A stretch of 63,850 bases of DNA. It comes from Aliarcobacter sp. Its GTDB lineage: Bacteria; Campylobacterota; Campylobacteria; Campylobacterales; Arcobacteraceae. How positions within the stretch are numbered: position 1 is the first letter of the stretch; each line of letters starts with the position of its first letter. The stretch is taken from positions 1 through 63,850 of the forward strand of contig JAQVLW010000010.1 of the NCBI GenBank assembly GCA_028703945.1, read 5' to 3'. Made by a program: the position numbers and the translations under genes. The notes under the pieces were generated by a model. It did not search any database, was not told where the DNA came from, and saw nothing but the letters and a program-made list of their open reading frames with translations. Shown piece by piece: positions 47,934-56,335 of the stretch.

Positions 47934-47947
47934 GTAAATATGTGGTA
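47934..47947 (-). promoter_or_regulatory. Shared flagellar promoter element, copy before flgE
   Basis: The minus strand reads TACC-ACATA-TTTAC, 57 bases before the flgE start. It matches the copies before flgD and the EF-hand gene in sequence and spacing, and precedes the leader hairpin by 10 bases, where a transcript would start. Confidence 0.6.
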
Positions 47948-47972
47948 TCGCAAAAACAAACACTTTTAATGA

Positions 47973-48001
47973 TTTACTAACTGTTTGTAACAGTTAGTAA
48001 A
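47973..48001 (-). terminator. Hairpin at the end of flgD
   Basis: Eleven-base arms (TTTACTAACTG and its complement) with a seven-base loop overlap the flgD stop codon. There is no strong T-run after it on the minus strand, so termination may be partial. Confidence 0.55.
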
Positions 48002-48746
48002 TTTTTGTAATATTATTGTATGCAATTGTTTTTGCTTCACTTGAATACGCAGTTGCTGAATCTTGAGAATAAGTTAAAGCTAAATTATTTTGAGTTATTG
48101 AAGAGCTTCCATTACTAACAGAAAGTACCATTTGATAATTTCCAGTACTATTTTGTACCATAGAAGATGTAAGTCCTGAAGTTTTACTAATTTCTGCTGC
48201 TAATTCATCGTAAGTCTTATTATAAGTAGAATAATTATAAGTAGTTCCATCACTATTTGTTACTGTCATTGAGCTGTCTTCGTTTGTAGAATCAATAACA
48301 TCTGAACCACTTGATACTTCACTAAAGGAATAAACATCATAATAACCTGTTATTTCATAGGCTGATAAAGATATTGTTCCATCATTCATAGCAACTGATG
48401 ATACTTTGTATTGTTTAGTATTCCCCTCATCATCTATATCACCATTTTCAACGATATTTCCAATAATAGCAGCAGAACTTGACAGTGCTGATTGCTCAAA
48501 ACTTGATTGCAATGATTCCATTGCTTCAACTGTTGCAGTACTAGCTTCTAGAGTTGATAGTTGTAATTGAGTATCAAGCATAGTAGAAGAATCAACTGTA
48601 CTGGTAGGGTCTTGAAGTTTTAATTCTGTTAGCATTAAAGTTATAAAATCTTCACTTTTTAATTCATCATTGCTAACAGCTGTTGTATAAGTATTTCCAT
48701 ATGCATCAGTGGCTGAACTTGTGGTAACTGAACTTGTAGTTGACAT
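47994..48746 (-). CDS. flgD: Flagellar hook assembly scaffold FlgD
   Basis: The 250-residue protein has the FlgD N-terminal signature LKSEDFITLMLTELKLQDPTS (about 25-45) with LDTQLQLSTLEAS following, which caps the growing hook during assembly. The central part is Ser-rich and the C-terminal half is degenerate compared with enteric FlgD. It has its own promoter element (48792-48805) and lies upstream of the flgE operon. Confidence 0.9.
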   Translation of the reverse strand: MSTTSSVTTSSATDAYGNTYTTAVSNDELKSEDFITLMLTELKLQDPTSTVDSSTMLDTQLQLSTLEASTATVEAMESLQSSFEQSALSSSAAIIGNIVENGDIDDEGNTKQYKVSSVAMNDGTISLSAYEITGYYDVYSFSEVSSGSDVIDSTNEDSSMTVTNSDGTTYNYSTYNKTYDELAAEISKTSGLTSSMVQNSTGNYQMVLSVSNGSSSITQNNLALTYSQDSATAYSSEAKTIAYNNITKIY

Positions 48747-48791
48747 AAAATACTCCTTATAGTATAGAATGAAAAATTCTAACTATTTGGA

Positions 48792-48805
48792 GTAAATATA
48801 GGGTA
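48792..48805 (-). promoter_or_regulatory. Shared flagellar promoter element, copy before flgD
   Basis: The minus strand reads TACC-CTATA-TTTAC, 45 bases before the flgD start codon. A small stem (TAGAAT-TTTTC-ATTCTA, 48765-48781) lies in the leader between it and the ribosome site AAGGAG. Confidence 0.6.
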
Positions 48806-48830
48806 TAGATAAGTAAATAAATTGTAACTG

Positions 48831-50207
48831 TTAATTTAACTTTATTACAAAATTATGATAGTTATCAATATATTCATACTCTAATTTAAAATTATGAATT
48901 TTGATAATATTATTTGAGACATATAAACCAAGTCCCAAGCCTACGCTTGAATCTTCATATTCATGGTTAAATGGTTTGTAATATTCATTTATATCTTTTT
49001 TTAGTTTTTCTCCTTTATTTACTATTTTAATAAAATCTTCACCAATAAAAATTTCTGGATTTCCATTTGTATTGTATAAAATAGCATTATCTATTAAATT
49101 TTTTAAAGCTATTGAAAATAGTTCAAAATCCACATCTAGAAATAAATCTTTATCATAATCTATATCCACTTTATTACTATCTAACAATAAAATATCAAAA
49201 GCTTGTTCTATCAAATCTATTGCATGATAACTATCTTTATTTAAAGAAATTTTTCCTGAAGTTAACTCTTCAATTTTTGCAAACTCACTTAATAAATACT
49301 CTAATCTTTGAAAAACTCTAATTAAAATATGTTTTCTTTCACTATCTTCATACATATCACTAACTAATTTTCCTTTAGTAATAGGAGTTTTTAATTCATG
49401 CATAATATTTCGTAAAAATAAGTTTCTTGAATCTCTTAATTGTTTTAGTTGTTTTATTGCATTATCAAATTCATTTGCAACTTCTGAGATTTCATCTTTA
49501 CCATTTATTCTTGTTTTAATTGAAAGATCACCAGTTGAAAGTTTTATCATATTTTCTTTTAAAACAAAAAGAGGTTTCAGCTTCTTCCTTAAAAAATATA
49601 AAAACCAAATTAATAAAATATCAATTATAGATAAAACTAAAACCCAAAAATATTTAAATTCTGTTTCAGTTAAATCATCAATTAATACAATATTTTCAAG
49701 TCTTTGAGGAGGAGGAAAAAATTCATGCATAAAATCTTTTGGTGGAGGAGGTGGATTTAGAAAAATTGGTTTTCCTTCAAAAAAAGGAGGTCTAAAATGT
49801 AATGGTTTATCTATAAATTGTATGTATTTCTTTTCATTAGATGTATAGATTTCAATAGGACTTGCTCCTTCTTTTTTTTCTTTTTTAAAATCAATTAATT
49901 TATCCACATGAATATCAGATATTTTTAAGTTTAATGTTTGTAATAATAAACTTATTTCATCTTCACTTTTATTCATCATTTTAGAATCTAAAATCATTCT
50001 AAAAGCGTTAAAATATCTTTTTTCATCTAATATATTTTTAGTTTTATTATCAATTAAAAATTGAACTATTATTAAAATATTTATTATAAAAAATATAAAT
50101 ATAAAAAATATATTTATTTGGAAAAAAATAGAATGTTTTTTATTGATTAACCAATTTATAACCAACTCCTCGAATAGATAAAATATGTTTAGGTTTTTTA
50201 GTATCAA
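48831..50207 (-). CDS. Sensor histidine kinase with a Pro/Phe-rich periplasmic domain
   Basis: The kinase has two membrane spans (about 28-52 and 187-206) enclosing a periplasmic domain that ends in an unusual Pro/Phe/His-rich stretch (HFRPPFFEGKPIFLNPPPPP and FPPPQR, about 137-168). A HAMP segment follows, then the H-box LRNIMHELKTPITKG with H270. The ATPase domain shows LIDNAILYN and VGLGLGLYVSN; the N-box is LKNLIDNA. The start is uncertain: an ATG at 50207 gives a 68-base overlap with the regulator, while a TTG at 50165 gives 24 bases. The signal is unknown; it is most like ArsS-type kinases of Campylobacterota. Confidence 0.85.
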   Translation of the reverse strand: MILKNLNIFYLFEELVINWLINKKHSIFFQINIFFIFIFFIINILIIVQFLIDNKTKNILDEKRYFNAFRMILDSKMMNKSEDEISLLLQTLNLKISDIHVDKLIDFKKEKKEGASPIEIYTSNEKKYIQFIDKPLHFRPPFFEGKPIFLNPPPPPKDFMHEFFPPPQRLENIVLIDDLTETEFKYFWVLVLSIIDILLIWFLYFLRKKLKPLFVLKENMIKLSTGDLSIKTRINGKDEISEVANEFDNAIKQLKQLRDSRNLFLRNIMHELKTPITKGKLVSDMYEDSERKHILIRVFQRLEYLLSEFAKIEELTSGKISLNKDSYHAIDLIEQAFDILLLDSNKVDIDYDKDLFLDVDFELFSIALKNLIDNAILYNTNGNPEIFIGEDFIKIVNKGEKLKKDINEYYKPFNHEYEDSSVGLGLGLYVSNNIIKIHNFKLEYEYIDNYHNFVIKLN

Positions 50208-50826
50208 CTTCTATTTTACTTCTAACTCTACCTATTAACACATCAATACTTTTATATGAACTTTCATATTTTATAGATTCAACATTTGTGAGTAGTTCTT
50301 GTCTTGAAACTACAAAGCCATTTTTTTGTATTAAATATTGTAGAATATAATATTCTGCATTTGTTAAGTCTAATAATTCATCATATTTATATATTTCCAT
50401 TTTTGAATCATCAAATCTAAAAATATCTTTTTTATTTAATTCAATATTATTTTCAATTATTTGATGGTTACATCTTTTTAAAATAGATTTTATTCGTAAG
50501 ATTAATTCTTGAGTATCATAAGGTTTTGCCATAAAATCATCTGCTCCATAAGAAAAACAAGCAATTTTATCTCCTAAATAAGACCTTGCAGATGAAATAA
50601 TAATTGGGGTATCATGTCTATGTCTAATCATTTTACAAACTTCAATACCATCAATATTAGGTAAAGATAAATCCAAAATTATTAAATCATATCTTTTTAA
50701 GTTTAATGCAGAAATACCAAGTTCAGGGGTTTCATAGTTTGTTACCTTTATATTATACTGACTTAGGTAATTTGTTAGTATTGAAGCTAATTCATTATCA
50801 TCTTCTATCATTAATATATTTATCAA
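50140..50826 (-). CDS. OmpR-family response regulator
   Basis: The 228-residue regulator has a receiver domain (1-120, D52 in LIILDLSLPNIDG) and a winged-helix C-terminus (about 130-226, ending IRGVGYKLVNQ). The start is TTG, five bases after AAGGAG. The gene overlaps its partner kinase at the 3' end. A long inverted repeat covers the gap before it, and that repeat pairs with the ribosome site. Targets are unknown. Confidence 0.9.
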   Translation of the reverse strand: MINILMIEDDNELASILTNYLSQYNIKVTNYETPELGISALNLKRYDLIILDLSLPNIDGIEVCKMIRHRHDTPIIISSARSYLGDKIACFSYGADDFMAKPYDTQELILRIKSILKRCNHQIIENNIELNKKDIFRFDDSKMEIYKYDELLDLTNAEYYILQYLIQKNGFVVSRQELLTNVESIKYESSYKSIDVLIGRVRSKIEVDTKKPKHILSIRGVGYKLVNQ

Positions 50827-50827
50827 A

Positions 50828-50882
50828 GTTACTCCTTATTTACATTTCAAATTATATTATGTTAGTGTAAATAAAAAGTAAC
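50828..50882 (-). promoter_or_regulatory. Inverted repeat before the response regulator, hiding its ribosome site
   Basis: GTTACT-cc-TTATTTACA and its mirror TGTAAATAA-aa-AGTAAC are separated by 21 bases. As RNA the two-base mismatch becomes G-U pairs, so a 17-base stem is possible and includes the AAGGAG ribosome site. A TATAAT box at 50856-50851 lies in the loop, so transcripts from it would lack one arm and have a free ribosome site. Read-through transcripts from ftsK would have it paired. Confidence 0.55.
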
Positions 50883-50888
50883 ATTTAT

Positions 50889-53090
50889 TTAAATAAGAAT
50901 TTCCCTATTTCCTTTAGCATTAACTTCTGATAAAACACCTGATTGTTCTAGTTGTTCTACTATTGTTGCTGCACGGTTATATCCAATTCTAAGTCTTCTT
51001 TGAATATATGAAATAGAAGTTTTCTTTTCAGTTAATACAATTTCTTTTGCATCTTCGTACAACTCATCAAATTCAATATTTGTAGATGTATTTGAACTAC
51101 TTGAGTTTACACTTGAAGTTCTATCTTTGATAAAATTCATATCATAAACAACTTCTCTTTGATCTTTTAAGAAATCTACAACTTTTTCGATTTCTGTTTC
51201 TGTTGACCAAGGAGCATGAATCCTCACTAGTCCAGACATTCCAGGAGGTGTAAATAACATATCTCCTTTACCTAATAAAGATTCAGCACCCATAGAATCT
51301 AAAATGATTTTTGAATCTATTTTTTGCCCTACTTTATAAGATAATCTACTTGGTAAATTTGCTTTAATAAGTCCAGTTACAACATCAACCGATGGTCTTT
51401 GAGTTGCAACAATTAAGTGAATTCCTGAAGCTCTTGCCATTTGTGCAAGTCGGGCAATTGAGTATTCAACATCTTTTCCACTTGTCATCATCAAATCCGC
51501 TAACTCATCAATAACTACAACAATATAAGGCATAGTATCATAACCTTCAACTTTTGCTTTGTCGTTATAATTTTCAATATTTTTTGTTTTTGTTTTTGAC
51601 ATTAATGTATATCGTCGCTCCATCTCTGAAACCATATTTGCAAGAGCATTTATAGCATCACCTGCTTTTGTAATAACAGGAGTTAAAAGATGTGGAATAT
51701 CATTATACATTGAAAACTCAAGCATTTTTGGGTCAATCATAACTAAACGTAGATTATCTGGCGAATTTTTATAAAGCAATGATAAAATCATTGAATTTAA
51801 TCCAACAGATTTTCCACTTCCAGTTGTTCCTGCAATCAGCAAGTGAGGAAGTTTCTTTAAATCTGTTATAAATGGTTTACCAACGATATCTTTTCCTAAG
51901 ATCATTGTTAAAGGAGATTTTGAATTTTGAAAAATTTCACTATCAAGTAACTCTTTTAAATAAATTGTTTGAGTATCTTCATTTGGAACTTCAATTCCAA
52001 CAACATCTTTTCCCGGAATTGGAGCTTGAATCCTAATAGTTTGAGCTTTTAAAGCCATTGCTAAATCATCTTGAAGACCTAAAATTTTTGAAACTTTTAC
52101 ATTTGGAGCTGGTTTAAACTCAAATGTCGTTACAACAGGACCAGTATAAGTTCGTACAACATCACCATCAATTTTAAACATTGCTAATTTATCAAGTAAA
52201 TCTGCAATTTTTTGATCAATAAAAGCTTCTGAAACCTTTGATTTATTGTCCTTTGGAGGCTCTTGAAAAAATGAACTTGGAGGTAATTTGAAATTTTTTG
52301 GTTTTTCTGTCTTCCCTAATTCTATTTGATCTAATAATTTTTTATTCTCTTCTAATTCTTCAACTATTAAATTATGTGATTCACTATTTTTTGATTCTAC
52401 ATATTTTTCATCAAACAATGAATTATCAAAAGATTCTTCTTTAATTTCTTCTTTCTCAAAAACTAAAGGAACAATCTTTTTAGCATTAGATTCAATTGCT
52501 TTTATTCCTGAAATATTTTTATCTAATTTTTTTTCTATATTATTATAAACTGTTTGATTAATATCTTCTTTTCTTTTTTCTCTATTTTTATTTTCTATTT
52601 TTTTTATATCTAAATTATTTCTTAGTTTTATCTTATTTTTAAGCTTATGTAAATCTTTTAGCTCAAATTCTGAATTTTCAAATAAAACTATAACAGAAAT
52701 TATAAATCCAACTAAAACAAAAAAATAAAGTCCAGCTCGTCCTATTATTGGACTTAAACTATCAACTAAAATATTACCAATTTCTCCTCTTTGATAAGGA
52801 TTTTCAATAAGTAATGCCTGTAAAATCAAAGATACAAAAAGTAATAAAAATACAACTAATATATTTAAAACTAAATCCCTTTGTTTTATATTTTTAAAAT
52901 TTATAATATACAAAATGTAGATAAATAAAAATAAACTAACATATGATAAATATCCAAAATATTTATGCGAATAATCTGAAAAAACATATCCGACATTTCC
53001 AACTACATCTTGACCACTTTCAAAAGTGGAAAATTGGAAATAAATAATAATAAATAAAAAGATTAATGATATGATTCTTTTTGCTATAAT
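50889..53090 (-). CDS. ftsK: DNA translocase FtsK, apparently with a non-standard start codon
   Basis: The C-terminal motor has Walker A (AGTTGSGKSVGLNS), Walker B (MPYIVVVIDELADLM) and a gamma DNA-reading domain (IQRRLRIGYNRAATIVEQLE). It pumps DNA to align dif sites at division. The first ATG/GTG/TTG in frame is a TTG at 52913, without a proper start of the membrane domain. The frame is open up to 53106 and encodes another membrane segment (KRIISLIFLFIIIYF) typical of FtsK. Between a stop and 52913 there is no ATG, GTG or TTG. With AAAGG at 53099-53095, the start must be ATT (53090) or ATA (53087), giving about 733 residues. Confidence 0.85.
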   Translation of the reverse strand: MIAKRIISLIFLFIIIYFQFSTFESGQDVVGNVGYVFSDYSHKYFGYLSYVSLFLFIYILYIINFKNIKQRDLVLNILVVFLLLFVSLILQALLIENPYQRGEIGNILVDSLSPIIGRAGLYFFVLVGFIISVIVLFENSEFELKDLHKLKNKIKLRNNLDIKKIENKNREKRKEDINQTVYNNIEKKLDKNISGIKAIESNAKKIVPLVFEKEEIKEESFDNSLFDEKYVESKNSESHNLIVEELEENKKLLDQIELGKTEKPKNFKLPPSSFFQEPPKDNKSKVSEAFIDQKIADLLDKLAMFKIDGDVVRTYTGPVVTTFEFKPAPNVKVSKILGLQDDLAMALKAQTIRIQAPIPGKDVVGIEVPNEDTQTIYLKELLDSEIFQNSKSPLTMILGKDIVGKPFITDLKKLPHLLIAGTTGSGKSVGLNSMILSLLYKNSPDNLRLVMIDPKMLEFSMYNDIPHLLTPVITKAGDAINALANMVSEMERRYTLMSKTKTKNIENYNDKAKVEGYDTMPYIVVVIDELADLMMTSGKDVEYSIARLAQMARASGIHLIVATQRPSVDVVTGLIKANLPSRLSYKVGQKIDSKIILDSMGAESLLGKGDMLFTPPGMSGLVRIHAPWSTETEIEKVVDFLKDQREVVYDMNFIKDRTSSVNSSSSNTSTNIEFDELYEDAKEIVLTEKKTSISYIQRRLRIGYNRAATIVEQLEQSGVLSEVNAKGNREILI

Positions 53091-53097
53091 AAAGCCT

Positions 53098-54051
53098 TTA
53101 CTTTTTTAATAAATTTGATATTTTTCCTTGTAATTTAAGCCATTCTCTATGCTCAAACAAAGGAAATCCTGCCCATGATTTTTTAGGTTCTGTTATACTT
53201 TTTGTAACTCCACCACGAGCTGCGATTGTAGTAAATGCTGCAATTTCTAAATGTCCAGCAGCTGCACTTTGTCCGCCCATTACTACATATGGATTTAAAA
53301 TTGTTGAGCCTGAAAGTCCAACTTGTCCAACTAAAATAGAACCTCGACCAATTTTACAATTATGTCCAATATGTACTAGATTATCAAGTCTTACACCATC
53401 TTCAATTATTGTTGAATTAAATACAGCTCTATCTATTGCTGTATTTGCACCAATTTCTACATCATTTCCAATAGTTACATTACCATTTTGATATATTTTG
53501 ATATATTTCCCATCTTTAGTATTTGCAAACCCAAAACCATCACTTCCAATTACAGTTCCTGCGTGAATAATGCAATCATTTCCAATTGTACAATCTCTAT
53601 AAACTGTAACATTTGGATAAATAATAGTGTTATTTCCTACTTTTACATTATCACCAATAAAAGCTCCGGGCATAATAGTGCAATTACTTCCAATAACTGA
53701 ATTTTTCCCCACATAAACATTTGACATTATAGTTGTTTCACTACCAATCAAAGGTTCATCTCCATTTATATCAACAATATTTGGAGCAAAAAGTTTACTT
53801 ATTTTTGCTAAATTCAAATATGGTTCATCACAAACTAATGCAACTACACCATCTGGAACTTCACTAGCATTTTCACGCGTTACTAAAACTGCTGCTGCTT
53901 TTGTATTTTTTAAATCATTGATATATTTTTTATTTTCTAAAAAAGTAAGTTGATTTTCATTTGAATCTAGTAAAGTATTTAAACCTGTAATCTCTTTTTT
54001 TTCTTCTTGGCAATTTATACCAATAAAATCTGTAATCTCTTTAAGAGTCAT
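53098..54051 (-). CDS. lpxD: UDP-3-O-acylglucosamine N-acyltransferase
   Basis: The 317-residue protein adds the second acyl chain in lipid A synthesis. Its left-handed beta helix is visible as hexapeptide repeats from about residue 100 to 260 (VIGSNCTIMPGAFIGDNVKVG). The catalytic-histidine segment HIGHNCKIG is near residue 232. It starts 32 bases after ilvH and is followed by ftsK seven bases later, so the two may share translation. Confidence 0.95.
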   Translation of the reverse strand: MTLKEITDFIGINCQEEKKEITGLNTLLDSNENQLTFLENKKYINDLKNTKAAAVLVTRENASEVPDGVVALVCDEPYLNLAKISKLFAPNIVDINGDEPLIGSETTIMSNVYVGKNSVIGSNCTIMPGAFIGDNVKVGNNTIIYPNVTVYRDCTIGNDCIIHAGTVIGSDGFGFANTKDGKYIKIYQNGNVTIGNDVEIGANTAIDRAVFNSTIIEDGVRLDNLVHIGHNCKIGRGSILVGQVGLSGSTILNPYVVMGGQSAAAGHLEIAAFTTIAARGGVTKSITEPKKSWAGFPLFEHREWLKLQGKISNLLKK

Positions 54052-54083
54052 TTTTTATCCTTATGTTTAAAGAGTTTAAACTC

Positions 54084-54581
54084 TTATCTTTCCATAGCAA
54101 CAATTCCACTTCTTACAACTTCAAGTGGATTGAATTTTTGCATAACTTTTATAAAATTCATAATTCTTGCACTTGAATCAGTTGCTGAAACGATAATTGC
54201 TTCATCTGTAACATTTTGAATCGAACCATGATAAGCTCGTGCAATAACATCAATATCTGATAAATTATTATCAATTGAGAATTTCATTAATACTGTATCT
54301 TTTTCAATAACATTTTTATGTTCATTTACTCTTAATACTGGAATTAATTTATTTAATTGTTTAACTATTTGGTCAATCACTCTTTTATCACCTGTTGTAA
54401 CAATTGTCATTCTTGAATATTGACTATCTGTAATTGGTGCTACTGTTAAAGAGTCAATATTATAACCTCGTGCTGAAAATAATCCAACGATTCTTGATAA
54501 AACATTATGTTCATTTAAAACAATAACTGAAATTACTTGTCTTGTTGTTTCTGAATCGTAATAATGATTAAAATTGTTCAT
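54084..54581 (-). CDS. ilvH: Acetolactate synthase small (regulatory) subunit
   Basis: The 165-residue subunit has an N-terminal ACT domain (VISVIVLNEHNVLSRIVGLFSARGYNIDSL) and the ilvH C-terminal domain. It binds valine for feedback control of the large subunit. It overlaps the ilvB stop codon by one base. Confidence 0.95.
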   Translation of the reverse strand: MNNFNHYYDSETTRQVISVIVLNEHNVLSRIVGLFSARGYNIDSLTVAPITDSQYSRMTIVTTGDKRVIDQIVKQLNKLIPVLRVNEHKNVIEKDTVLMKFSIDNNLSDIDVIARAYHGSIQNVTDEAIIVSATDSSARIMNFIKVMQKFNPLEVVRSGIVAMER

Positions 54582-56284
54582 TATTTTCCTCCTTCAATTA
54601 ATGTCATTTCATTTAATGCATGACCATTTGGAACCATTGGTAATACCTCTTCATTTCTAGCAACAACAACTTCAATCATTGCTGGTCTTTTTTTCTCAAC
54701 TGCATCTTTTAAAGCCACATCAAACTCTTCTTTTGTTGTAACTCTATATCCTAAACCACCAAAAGCTTCTACAAGCATTTTGAAATTTGGTTGAGCAGAT
54801 AAATCCGTTTGTGATAATCTATTTTCATAGAACATCGTTTGCCATTGTCTAACCATTCCTAAATAGTTGTTATTTAAAACAATATTTATAACTGGTAATT
54901 CATATTCAACACAAGTCATAAGTTCTTGAATATTCATCAAAATCGAACCATCACCTGTAAAGTTAATAGAAACTTTATCAGTTCCTTTTAAAGCACGTGC
55001 TACTCCTAAAGCAGCTGGTAATCCAAACCCCATAGTTCCTAAACCACCAGATGTAATCCATTGTCTTGGATATGAAAATGGATAGAATTGAGCTGTCCAC
55101 ATTTGATGTTGTCCAACATCTGTTGAAATAATAGCTTTAGAACCTAATAAATGCCCTACTCTTTGAATTGGCCATTGAGGTTTGATAACTTCATTTGAAT
55201 CAATATATCTTAAAGGCTCTTTTTCTCTATAATCTCTTAATAATTCAACCCAATTTGAATAATCATTAAACTCATTTTCACCACTTTCAATAGCTTCAAT
55301 CATAGCTTTAACTGTGATTTTTAAATCCCCAACTATTGGATAATCTGGAACTACAAGTTTTGCAATTGATGTTGGGTCAATATCAACATGAATAATTTTA
55401 GCTTTTGAAGCAAACTCATCAAGTCTTCCTGTTACTCTATCATCAAATCTTGCACCCAATGAGATTAATAAATCTGTTTCATGAGCTGCCATATTTGCTG
55501 CAAACTCTCCATGCATTCCTAACATTCCAAAGAATAATGGGTTTTCATCACCCATTACACCCCTTGCCATTAATGTCTCCACAGCTGGGATATTTAATTT
55601 TTTAGCTAATTCTCTAATCTCAAATGCACAATTTGATAAAATTGCTCCACCACCAACATATAAAAGTGGTTTTTTAGCATTTGAAATAGCTTCCATTGCT
55701 CTTTTTAACTGTTTTTTATTGTAATTAACAGTTGGTTTATATGTTGGTAAATTTATCTCTTTTGGATAAATAAATTCTGCAACTTGGGCTGTAATATCTT
55801 TTGGAATATCAACATGTACAGGTCCCGGTCTTCCAGTACTTGCTATATGAAACGCCTCTTTTATAATTCTTGGTAAATCTTCAATTTTATTTACTAAATA
55901 ATTATGCTTTGTACAAGGTCTTGAAATTCCAACGGCATCAATTTCTTGAAAACCATCAGAACCAATAATTGTAGTTGGAACTTGTCCTGATATTACAACT
56001 AAGGGAATTGAATCCATATAAGCATCTGCAAGTCCAGTTACGGCATTTGTAAATCCAGGTCCTGAAGTTACTATTGAAACCCCAACTTTCCCAGTTGCTC
56101 TTGCATATCCCTCAGCTGCAATTATCGAAGCTTGTTCATGTCTATTTAGAATGTGTTGAAAATAATTTTGTTTATATATTTCATCGTAGACGTTCATAAT
56201 AGCGCCTCCAGGGTATCCAAATACTACTTCAACCCCTTCTTGATGTAATGATTCTACAACCATTTTTGCGCCAGTCATCTTCAT
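54581..56284 (-). CDS. ilvB: Acetolactate synthase large subunit
   Basis: The 567-residue thiamine-diphosphate enzyme makes acetolactate and acetohydroxybutyrate for valine, leucine and isoleucine. Markers are VFGYPGGAIMNVYD (19-32), the catalytic glutamate in LNRHEQ, and the TPP motif GDGSILMNIQELMTCVEY to NNYLGMVRQWQ. The name ilvI is equally used. It is coupled to ilvH. Confidence 0.95.
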   Translation of the reverse strand: MKMTGAKMVVESLHQEGVEVVFGYPGGAIMNVYDEIYKQNYFQHILNRHEQASIIAAEGYARATGKVGVSIVTSGPGFTNAVTGLADAYMDSIPLVVISGQVPTTIIGSDGFQEIDAVGISRPCTKHNYLVNKIEDLPRIIKEAFHIASTGRPGPVHVDIPKDITAQVAEFIYPKEINLPTYKPTVNYNKKQLKRAMEAISNAKKPLLYVGGGAILSNCAFEIRELAKKLNIPAVETLMARGVMGDENPLFFGMLGMHGEFAANMAAHETDLLISLGARFDDRVTGRLDEFASKAKIIHVDIDPTSIAKLVVPDYPIVGDLKITVKAMIEAIESGENEFNDYSNWVELLRDYREKEPLRYIDSNEVIKPQWPIQRVGHLLGSKAIISTDVGQHQMWTAQFYPFSYPRQWITSGGLGTMGFGLPAALGVARALKGTDKVSINFTGDGSILMNIQELMTCVEYELPVINIVLNNNYLGMVRQWQTMFYENRLSQTDLSAQPNFKMLVEAFGGLGYRVTTKEEFDVALKDAVEKKRPAMIEVVVARNEEVLPMVPNGHALNEMTLIEGGK

Positions 56285-56335
56285 AATAATTCTCCGTTTT
56301 TCTAAAAATAAGTCTTTATTTTACTAAAACTATAA

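Noticed and set aside
41357-48830. Sigma-54 or sigma-28 promoters of flagellar genes
   Set aside because: I looked for GG-N10-GC and for the sigma-28 -10 CGATAA in the three gaps. Only weak partial matches (for example TTTTTGCGAT before flgE) were seen, not shared between gaps.
49690-49800. Simple-sequence repeat in the sensor kinase gene (Pro codons)
   Set aside because: The codons are mixed (CCT, CCA, CCC) with other residues between, so it is a protein feature and not a slipped-strand phase-variation tract.
53098-53106. Frameshift or fusion between lpxD and ftsK
   Set aside because: lpxD ends normally at a TAA and the ftsK frame is different and open on its own; the rare start codon explains the gap without any frameshift.
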